NCBI GenBank assembly: GCA_003541895.1
Contig: DPLR01000572.1
Span: 1-7,152, forward strand
DNA: 7,152 bases
Direction of reading: 5' to 3'
Source: Cytophagales bacterium
Lineage (GTDB): Bacteria; Bacteroidota; Bacteroidia; Cytophagales; Cyclobacteriaceae
The notes under the pieces are model-generated. The model worked only from the letters and a program-made list of their open reading frames with translations. It was not told the DNA's origin and did not search any database. Of the stretch, positions 1 through 5,170 are shown piece by piece (within the stretch, counting starts at the first letter, position 1; each line of letters begins with the position of its first letter). A program made the position numbers and the translations under genes.

Positions 1-610
1 ACAAGGCGATCATCGTCTTCACCGAACTCCACGGGCTCAACCCGTTTTTGTCGATGCCGGCTGCGCGGAAGTAGTACCGGGTACCACTGACAAGCCCGCT
101 CATCACGAAGCGATTGCGTGTGCCGCTGTAGATACGTTGCCAGTTAGCATCGGTGCTGATGTCGGTGCTCATTTGGTATTCGTAGGTACCGTGGCCGATG
201 CCCTCACGTTGTAAGCGTACTTCGCCAACGTTGCCTGTAGCTGACACTTCGAATCCATGTGCGAAGTTGCCGCCTTTGCCTCTTACCTCCATGCCGGCAC
301 TGAGAATGATTGCCTCAGCATTGGCGGGGTTGGCACTGGCGATTCCTTCTACATAGTACCCGAGCAACTTAAGTGATAAGTCAAGTACCTCTACTTTGGC
401 GCGCATGATAGCGGTTTCGTCTTTGCCGCCACCTTTGGCCGCAATGCTGGCCGCTTCTACCGCGTTTACATTAGTAGTAATGCTTGCCAATGTTGGGCTC
501 GGTGTGCCGAAGTTGGCGTTGCCTGTCATCGATGTTACGATGAACCTTGTTTTCACAATTTTCTTTTCGATGGGCATTTGTGATAAACCCATTTTTACTT
601 GTGTTTTCAT
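1..610 (-). CDS. Fibronectin type III domain protein, 3' end cut off by window edge
   Basis: This is an open frame of 203 codons running off the left edge without a stop. The chosen start is the ATG at 608-610, the most upstream ATG giving MKTQVKMGLSQMP; in-frame ATGs at codons 7 and 12 are alternatives. No clear Shine-Dalgarno site precedes it, as is usual in Bacteroidota. Residues 28-34 read MTGNANF, followed by an alanine-rich helical part with GGGKDETA and a segment LKLLGYYVEG. Residues from about 113 to 203 form a fibronectin type III-like beta domain, with YEYQMSTD and a late GTRYYFRAAGIDKNGLSPW segment. This layout matches a Bacteroidota family of roughly 200-residue proteins with a helical N-terminal half and one FN3 domain; the molecular role is unknown to me. 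No signal peptide is visible. GC is clearly higher than in the central operon, so I take it as host chromosome. Confidence 0.85.
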   Translation of the reverse strand, partial: MKTQVKMGLSQMPIEKKIVKTRFIVTSMTGNANFGTPSPTLASITTNVNAVEAASIAAKGGGKDETAIMRAKVEVLDLSLKLLGYYVEGIASANPANAEAIILSAGMEVRGKGGNFAHGFEVSATGNVGEVRLQREGIGHGTYEYQMSTDISTDANWQRIYSGTRNRFVMSGLVSGTRYYFRAAGIDKNGLSPWSSVKTMIAL

Positions 611-739
611 AATTTTTTTTGTTGTGCAGTTCCACACTGGCCATGCATTCGCGAATTGCACTTGGGCGCTTTACTGCGGGTTAAAAATATTTTTTTGGTT
701 TGTCAATTGACTAGCAGAATGCTGCAAGAGGAGGGGATG

Positions 740-925
740 ATTGAGTTTTTGGTTTCTAGTTTAAGGTTTCAAAGTTTCTGGTTTCGAGTTCCCTTTTTCT
801 GGTTTCGAGTTTCCGCTTTTGCTCTCCACTTTTTGCTTTCAACTTTTCACTTTTTACTTTCTACTTTTTTACTTCCACTTTTTCACTCCCACTACTTGCA
901 TTTTCTTGCTTTTGTGTAATTGTAC
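740..925. repeat. Low-complexity pyrimidine-rich tract with short imperfect repeats
   Basis: The plus strand is almost all T and C with few A and G. It has two parts. From about 743 to 815 variants of GGTTTC/GAGTTT recur, including an exact 16-base copy (TTTCTGGTTTCGAGTT) at 775-790 and 796-811, a 21-base period. From about 816 to 925 there are variants of CACTTTTT and ACTTTC with a period of roughly 11-12 bases. Similar homopurine/homopyrimidine spacers occur between genes in other Bacteroidota as I remember them; the function is unknown. Frames crossing it translate into phenylalanine/leucine-rich low-complexity peptides and are not credible genes. Confidence 0.75.
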
Positions 926-929
926 GCAG

Positions 930-1090
930 CGTGTTTTTGTGGGATGCACTTTTTTTAAATATATATTTTTTTCTGCGGCCTATTTTTGCAACAACCTTGT
1001 AGAGGCGCTTTCGTTACAGCGCTTTATTTTTTTTGATTGGTTTTTTTGAAAAATTTTTTGGTTGCCGTTTTTAGAAAAATATTTTTTTAA
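930..1090. other. T-rich intergenic tract with many homopolymer runs
   Basis: The plus strand carries repeated runs of six to nine T residues (for example around 951-957, 1027-1034, 1041-1047 and 1081-1087), broken by a few GC-containing patches. No gene or domain is visible. It could act as an upstream AT-rich, bent or easily melted element, or be decayed sequence; there is no direct evidence for either. Confidence 0.5.
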
Positions 1091-1095
1091 GTCTA

Positions 1096-1197
1096 GCATC
1101 GTCTCCTGCCTCAGGGACGATGCGCGCTTGTTGTGAACCGTATCTTCCCCGCAGCGGGAGGCGGTACGACTGAGAAAGCAGGATTGATGCTTTCCTC
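1096..1197. other. Cluster of three consecutive potential hairpins (possible structured RNA or recombination site)
   Basis: Hairpin 1 pairs GCATCGTC (1096-1103) with GACGATGC (1116-1123); after one unpaired T, CCTG (1105-1108) pairs with CAGG (1112-1115) around a three-base loop. Hairpin 2 is weaker: ACCG (1137-1140) pairs with CGGT (1162-1165), with an inner CCCG/CGGG stem (1148-1151, 1155-1158). Hairpin 3 pairs GAAAGCA (1174-1180) with TGCTTTC (1188-1194) around a seven-base loop. Three stems in about 100 bases of otherwise AT-rich DNA is more than expected by chance. I do not recognise a known RNA family, no strand is favoured, and neither side has a clean T-run placed to make hairpin 1 a standard terminator. 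Confidence 0.45.
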
Positions 1198-1206
1198 CGT
1201 GAATCA

Positions 1207-1494
1207 ATTGAATCTCTGATAATAATTACTGTATTTCCGGGATTTCAACTGTAGCTCTGACAGTGATTTCTGTTTTTGTCCTAGAAACAGTTGAAACCCC
1301 GGAGCTATTGCTAATTCTTTTCAAAAATTTGCTGAAACTCCGAAACAATAGCTATTTCTCTCCAAGTAATTGTTGAATCCACGGAACAATTATTATTTGT
1401 CTTTAAGTAATGGCTGAAACTCCGGGACAATAGCAATTGCTTTCCAATTAATTGTTGAATCTCGGGAACAATATCTATTTCTCTCAGTGAAATA
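1207..1494. repeat. Degenerate 41-bp tandem repeat array, about seven units
   Basis: Units start at 1207, 1248, 1290, 1331, 1372, 1413 and 1454; six are 41 bases and the second is 42. The best-kept core is GNTGAAnCTCCGGNACAATA, followed by an AT-rich half ending near AAGTAATT. A higher-order 82-bp pattern is visible: the units at 1331 and 1413 (both starting GCTGAAACTCCG) agree at 35 of 41 bases by my count, while those at 1372 and 1454 (both starting GTTGAAT) agree at about 28 of 41. The period is not a multiple of three, which argues against a coding repeat. The units are contiguous and degenerate, without spacers, so this is not a CRISPR array. Confidence 0.75.
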
Positions 1495-1499
1495 GATAT
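1471..1499. repeat. Perfect 11-bp inverted repeat at the end of the tandem array
   Basis: ATATCTATTTC (1471-1481) is followed by a seven-base loop and its exact reverse complement GAAATAGATAT (1489-1499). The left arm lies inside the last 41-bp unit; the right arm extends just past it. It is AT-rich and has no T-run after it, so it is a poor intrinsic terminator. It could be a protein-binding palindrome or an array end created by inversion of part of a unit. Confidence 0.6.
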
Positions 1500-1573
1500 T
1501 TCATGCAGCACAATTGATGTTTTCTCCCTGACAGAGTTTATTGAACAGACGCCAAGAACGGAGGCAGTCTTCT

Positions 1574-1666
1574 TATAAATGTTCGAAAAAAGGATACGGG
1601 AAAAATACCCTCCCTGATACGGGAATTTTCCCGTATCATTATAAACATATCCTTCTTACATTTATA
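1574..1666. repeat. Nested inverted repeats with a strong central hairpin
   Basis: The centre is a perfect 10-bp stem, TGATACGGGA (1615-1624) and TCCCGTATCA (1629-1638), with a four-base loop. A direct copy of GATACGGGAA lies upstream at 1593-1602, besides 1616-1625. Further out, AGGATA (1591-1596) pairs with TATCCT (1648-1653), and TATAAATGT (1574-1582) pairs with ACATTTATA (1658-1666). The three centres fall within about seven bases of each other (1620-1626.5), so the arms form one imperfect long palindrome. It could be a recombination or excision site, a regulator-binding site, or a miniature element upstream of the defence operon; I cannot tell which. Confidence 0.6.
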
Positions 1667-1713
1667 CAAGCCAAAGCGGCTACTTGTTATAGCTCGACTT
1701 TAATCTTATGATC

Positions 1714-1741
1714 AAAACAGTAAAGATCATTTCACTGTTTT
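1714..1741. repeat. Small inverted repeat upstream of the SIR2 gene
   Basis: AAAACAGT (1714-1721) and ACTGTTTT (1734-1741) are exact reverse complements separated by 12 bases containing GATC. The right arm ends in a short T-run, so on the plus strand it resembles a weak terminator; it could equally be an operator about 180 bases before the SIR2 start. The evidence is the symmetry alone. Confidence 0.35.
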
Positions 1742-1790
1742 TGTTGCCTAATCTCGGTGACTCATCAATTTCATTTAGTTTGGTGAAGAG

Positions 1791-1819
1791 GATTGTTGGT
1801 GAAGAACGCCAACAACGGC
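1791..1819 (+). repeat. Left divergent copy of the hairpin repeat that also follows the operon
   Basis: This stretch matches the reverse complement of the repeats at 6323-6355 and 6394-6426, with 25 of 29 bases identical to the second of them. Its own stem is GTTGGTG (1795-1801) and CGCCAAC (1807-1813) around AAGAA, with one G-T wobble. The core TTGGTGAAGA also occurs 16 bases upstream (1780-1789 and 1796-1805). It lies about 100 bases before the SIR2 start, so the defence operon is bracketed by copies of one hairpin family in opposite orientations. Confidence 0.55.
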
Positions 1820-1916
1820 AACAGATGATTGAAATAGTAAAAGTCTTTCTCTGCTGTTTTTATCGATCAAGATGAGCAAGCGCACCAATTAAAATATTTC
1901 AAAATTAGTAATTCAA

Positions 1917-3152
1917 ATGGCTGATGAATATTTACACTCGCCCTCAAGGGTTGCAAATCAATTAAGGGATCAACTGTCGTCTGAAAAGAGAAAACTAGGA
2001 TTCTTTTATGGAGCAGGAACATCAATTGCAGTAGGAATTCCAGGTGTTTTGAGTCTAACCTCTAAAGTCTTTGACAAATTAGAAAAACAATATAAAGAAC
2101 CTTTCGATGCGCTTAGGAAGAAATGCGGTTCTGAAAATATAGAGCATGTGCTTAATATGCTTAGAACCATTCGAGAATTAATAGGAGATAGTGATGATGA
2201 AGAGATATACAAAATAAAGGGAAGGGAAGCAGGTCAAAAGTTAGATGTCGAAATCTGTAAGGCTATTTCTAAAATAGTTATGGATTCAACTACAGATGAA
2301 TTTGACCCACATATGACTTTTTGCAATTGGCTCTTCCAAAATCAAGCAACTAGACACACTCCCATTGAGATATTTACTAGCAACTATGATCTCTTAATTG
2401 AGAGGGCTTTGGAGCTAAAGAAGCTTCCATATTTTGATGGCTTTGTTGGAACAATTGATTCATTCTTAATACCTGAAAGTGTTGAAGCAGAAAATGACAA
2501 ATTAAGTGCTGGATTGTATGTTCCTTTTAGTTGGATAAGAATTTGGAAAATTCACGGGTCGATTAATTGGTTCTTGACAATTGATAAGGAAGGGAAAAAG
2601 CGGATTATAAGGTCAAGTCATAAAGCACCAAACGTAGGTGATGAGTTAATGATCTACCCTTCAAAACAAAAATACGATGAGTCTAGAAGACTTCCCTTCA
2701 TTGTATTTCAAGATCGAATGAGAAAATTTCTAGCAAATGGTGAGGGACTATTTGTTATAGCGGGCTATAGCTTTAGTGATGATCACATTAACGAGATAAT
2801 TTTTGAATCACTCCGATCTAATAATCGACTTGCAATTACAGCGTTAGTTTACGGAGAACCTGAAAAGAACCGAACTATCAATGAGAAAGTATTACGTTAC
2901 GGGCTAAGTAATCCAAATTTTTCAATACTTGGCCCGGACAAAGCTTGTATTGGTGGAGTAATTGCCAAATGGGATGTTGATGAATCAGAGGATGAAATAT
3001 TTTGGGACAAAGAAAAAAAGATATTTAATCTAGGTGACTTTGTAACCTTCAGCAAATACTTAAAAATGAATTTTGGTGTATTGGCCCAAATTCAAAATAA
3101 AGGAATAGCGAAGATTTCAGATCAAGAAACCGAAACTGAAACAAAAAAATGA
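1917..3152 (+). CDS. SIR2-family NADase effector of a SIR2-HerA type defence system
   Basis: This 411-residue protein has the SIR2-like Rossmann signatures in order: GAGTS at 32-36 (NAD-binding loop), NIEHVLNML at 74-82, TSNYDLLIE at 154-162 with Asn156 and Asp158, KIHGSINW at 211-218 with the predicted catalytic His213, and GYSFSDDHIN at 283-292. No CxxC zinc pair is seen. It has no signal peptide or membrane segment, so it is cytoplasmic. In characterised SIR2-HerA systems such a protein degrades NAD+ during phage infection and assembles with HerA; that role is inferred here from motifs and the adjacent ATPase. The C-terminal 120 residues are charged and end in a TETETKK tail, with no domain I recognise. 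The ATG at 1917 is preceded by AT-rich sequence without a Shine-Dalgarno site. The stop overlaps the next start as ATGA. Confidence 0.9.
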   Translation: MADEYLHSPSRVANQLRDQLSSEKRKLGFFYGAGTSIAVGIPGVLSLTSKVFDKLEKQYKEPFDALRKKCGSENIEHVLNMLRTIRELIGDSDDEEIYKIKGREAGQKLDVEICKAISKIVMDSTTDEFDPHMTFCNWLFQNQATRHTPIEIFTSNYDLLIERALELKKLPYFDGFVGTIDSFLIPESVEAENDKLSAGLYVPFSWIRIWKIHGSINWFLTIDKEGKKRIIRSSHKAPNVGDELMIYPSKQKYDESRRLPFIVFQDRMRKFLANGEGLFVIAGYSFSDDHINEIIFESLRSNNRLAITALVYGEPEKNRTINEKVLRYGLSNPNFSILGPDKACIGGVIAKWDVDESEDEIFWDKEKKIFNLGDFVTFSKYLKMNFGVLAQIQNKGIAKISDQETETETKK

Positions 3153-4948
3153 AGTCAGATCTATCATTTCTTGGTTCAATCGTAAGGGTAATTGGAGCCA
3201 AAATATTTGTTGAATTAACGGAAGATTTACCTTCGTCTGCTCCGATTTTAGCTGGCAAAATTTACAAAGTTGGTCAGATAGGCTCATTCGTAAGAGTGCC
3301 GTTGGGAAATCTTAATATCTACGGCATAGTTACGATGGTAGGAGCAAATCCTTTGGATGTTGATAATAGTGAACCAACCAATTTCCCGTATGGAAAGAGG
3401 TGGCTGGAAATTCAATTAATTGGAGAATCTATCGGTAATAAGGATTTTCAGAGAGGAGTAAGCACGTATCCAACCATCGATGATGAAGTCCATGTAGTTA
3501 CAAATGATGACTTAAAAGTGATACACTCGACTGATAGTCCCAACTCAATTAATATAGGTACACTTGCTTCTTCTGACAACTTATCTGCCTTCATAGACAT
3601 AGACAAATTTCTTTCGAGGCACACAGCAATTGTGGGATCGACTGGAAGTGGCAAGTCAAATGCTGTGACTTCAATTCTGCGAGCAATCACATCGAGTGGA
3701 TTCCCTAAATCCAAAGTAATTTTAATAGACCCACATAGTGAATACCATTCTGCTTTAAAAGATTACGCCAAGATCTTTTCGCTTGATGATAATCAAAACG
3801 CTCTCAAAGTACCTTTTTGGGGATTGTCTTACAATGAATTGGCTTTGGTATTGTTTGATAAAAAACAGGCAGCTGATACAAGTCAGGATTTAGCAATCCA
3901 AGAGGAGATAATTAAGGAGAAGAGGGCTATCGCAAGCAAGCTAAAATGCGGAAAAGTTGATGAAGAATATTTGACAGTCGATTTACCTATACCATTTAAT
4001 ATAAAAAAGATTTGGTATGACCTCTACAATGAGGAACACGCAACAGTAATGACAAAGCAGGATTTGTCGACTGCTGCATTTATTAAAGTTGGTGGAGCGG
4101 ATCAAAAAGGTGATCAGAAGAGATTGATTGCGCCAAAATTTATGCCGCCCGGTGCAGGAAGTGCTGCACCTTTTAAGTTTAAGGAGAATAAAATCCTAGT
4201 GTCTTACTTGAATAAACTCCACACAAAACTGAAAGATAATCGGCTGGGTTTTTTGTTTGATGTTGATGAATTCAATGGTGTGGATTTAGATATCGATGAT
4301 TTACTCGCATCATGGTTGAACCACGATAAGCCCATTACAGTACTTGATCTAGGTGGTGTTCCATTTGAAATAATGGATATGGTTGTGGGGCTAATATCTA
4401 GAATTGTATTTGAAAGTTTTTTTTGGGGTAGAAATATACCAGGTTTCGGAAGGCAAAGACCTCTACTAATGGTTTATGAAGAAGCTCATTCATACTTGCC
4501 AAAAGGGGGATCTAGTCAAACAGTAAGTGGCTATGCAAGTCGGGCTGTGAGAAGAATTTGCAAAGAGGGTAGAAAATATGGTATTGGAGCACTCGTGGTA
4601 AGCCAAAGACCGTCAGATTTAGATGAGACAATACTTTCACAGTGCGGAACTTTCATGGCTCTTAGACTATCTAATAGTGAAGATCAATCCATCATTGGCG
4701 CAGCAATGCCGGATAATCTTGGAAGTCTCTCCGAATTGCTGCCATCATTGAGGACGGGAGAAGCAATTATTGTTGGCGAAGCTGTTAAAATTCCAAGTCG
4801 CGTTAGACTTCCGCTGATTGACCCACGTCCGGATAGTAAAGACCCTGAGCCATCAAAGCTTTGGAGAGAGGATGCCGTTAAAGATCCAGAGTTCAAAAAG
4901 GCAGTTCAAAACTGGAGAAAGCAGAAAATTGAAAAAGATAATTCGTAG
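3149..4948 (+). CDS. HerA/FtsK-type hexameric ATPase, partner of the SIR2 effector
   Basis: This 599-residue protein has a HerA layout. Residues 1 to about 120 look like a HAS-barrel: LGSIVRV, SAPILAGKIYKVGQIGSFV at about 30-48, then GIVTMVG. The RecA-type core follows: Walker A GSTGSGKS at 163-170, LIDPHSEY at 192-199, Walker B LLMVYEEAH at 439-447 with Glu445 as predicted catalytic glutamate, KEGRKYGIG at 472-480, and the SQRPSDL sensor-like segment at 485-491 before LSQCGTFMALRLSN. About 240 residues lie between Walker A and Walker B, including a lysine-rich part. HerA proteins form hexameric rings that translocate DNA; next to SIR2 genes they act as the assembly and activation partner in antiphage defence. 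The start overlaps the SIR2 stop by four bases, suggesting translational coupling. No nuclease or helicase extension is seen. Confidence 0.92.
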   Translation: MKSDLSFLGSIVRVIGAKIFVELTEDLPSSAPILAGKIYKVGQIGSFVRVPLGNLNIYGIVTMVGANPLDVDNSEPTNFPYGKRWLEIQLIGESIGNKDFQRGVSTYPTIDDEVHVVTNDDLKVIHSTDSPNSINIGTLASSDNLSAFIDIDKFLSRHTAIVGSTGSGKSNAVTSILRAITSSGFPKSKVILIDPHSEYHSALKDYAKIFSLDDNQNALKVPFWGLSYNELALVLFDKKQAADTSQDLAIQEEIIKEKRAIASKLKCGKVDEEYLTVDLPIPFNIKKIWYDLYNEEHATVMTKQDLSTAAFIKVGGADQKGDQKRLIAPKFMPPGAGSAAPFKFKENKILVSYLNKLHTKLKDNRLGFLFDVDEFNGVDLDIDDLLASWLNHDKPITVLDLGGVPFEIMDMVVGLISRIVFESFFWGRNIPGFGRQRPLLMVYEEAHSYLPKGGSSQTVSGYASRAVRRICKEGRKYGIGALVVSQRPSDLDETILSQCGTFMALRLSNSEDQSIIGAAMPDNLGSLSELLPSLRTGEAIIVGEAVKIPSRVRLPLIDPRPDSKDPEPSKLWREDAVKDPEFKKAVQNWRKQKIEKDNS

Positions 4949-4951
4949 AAT

Positions 4952-5167
4952 ATGGAAATGATACCAGTAAACTCAAGTAATGTTGGCTCGATTGGCTATG
5001 ATCCGGAGAGTGCTACACTTAGGATAGAATATTTAAAAGGAGGTATTTATGATTATCAAGGAGTACCTTTTGAAGTTTATGAAGGCTTGGTAGGCGCAGC
5101 GTCCAAGGGGGACTTCGTAAATCAATTTATAAAAAAGGGTGGATACCCATTTGCTAAAATTTCTTAA
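4952..5167 (+). CDS. Small KTSC-domain protein between HerA and the second SIR2 gene
   Basis: This 71-residue protein is essentially one KTSC domain. It has SSNVGSIGYD at 8-17, LRIEYLKGGIYDYQGVP at 23-39 with the family's YxY motif at 33-35 (YDY), VYEGLVGAASKGDF at 42-55 and an FIKKGGYPF tail. KTSC is named for a domain found at the C-terminus of some lysyl-tRNA synthetases. It also occurs alone in bacteria, where an RNA-binding role has been suggested but not shown. The gene starts three bases after the HerA stop and ends three bases before the next start, so it belongs to the operon. An in-frame ATG two codons later (4958) is an alternative start. Its role in defence, for example sensing, regulation or acting as an inhibitor of the SIR2 toxins, is unknown. 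Confidence 0.85.
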   Translation: MEMIPVNSSNVGSIGYDPESATLRIEYLKGGIYDYQGVPFEVYEGLVGAASKGDFVNQFIKKGGYPFAKIS

Positions 5168-5170
5168 TAC

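Larger units (their letters stand above)
611..1916. other. Long intergenic region without a convincing gene, rich in repeats and hairpins
   Basis: About 1.3 kb separates the divergent left gene from the plus-strand defence operon. Open frames here are short, overlap low-complexity or repeated DNA, and show no recognisable domain. The region holds, in order, a pyrimidine-rich low-complexity tract, a T-rich tract, three hairpins, a 41-bp tandem array, nested inverted repeats, a small inverted repeat and a hairpin repeat, each listed separately. The promoter of the operon should lie in its last few hundred bases, but I found no confident match to the Bacteroidota TTG / TAnnTTTG promoter pattern. 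No tRNA or rRNA was recognised. Confidence 0.7.

Noticed and set aside
396..1049. Plus-strand open frames with hydrophobic, phenylalanine-rich products
   Set aside because: The first part is antisense to the fibronectin gene, whose minus-strand translation matches a known family; the rest is translation of low-complexity pyrimidine and T-rich tracts.
1096..1197. Retron non-coding RNA or integron attC site
   Set aside because: No reverse transcriptase or integron integrase is present, and the stems do not show the recognisable core boxes of attC sites; kept only as an unknown structured element.
980..1207. Minus-strand open frame of 75 codons
   Set aside because: It spans the T-rich tract and the hairpin cluster and gives a lysine/serine-rich product without any domain; hairpin structure explains the sequence better.
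1207..1494. Possible CRISPR array
   Set aside because: Units are contiguous and degenerate with a 41-base period; there are no unique spacers between identical repeats, and no cas genes are seen.
1311..1511. Minus-strand open frame of 66 codons with an internal peptide repeat
   Set aside because: It is produced by the 41-bp tandem array (three units give a 123-base, 41-residue period); there is no domain, and the period shifts frame from unit to unit.
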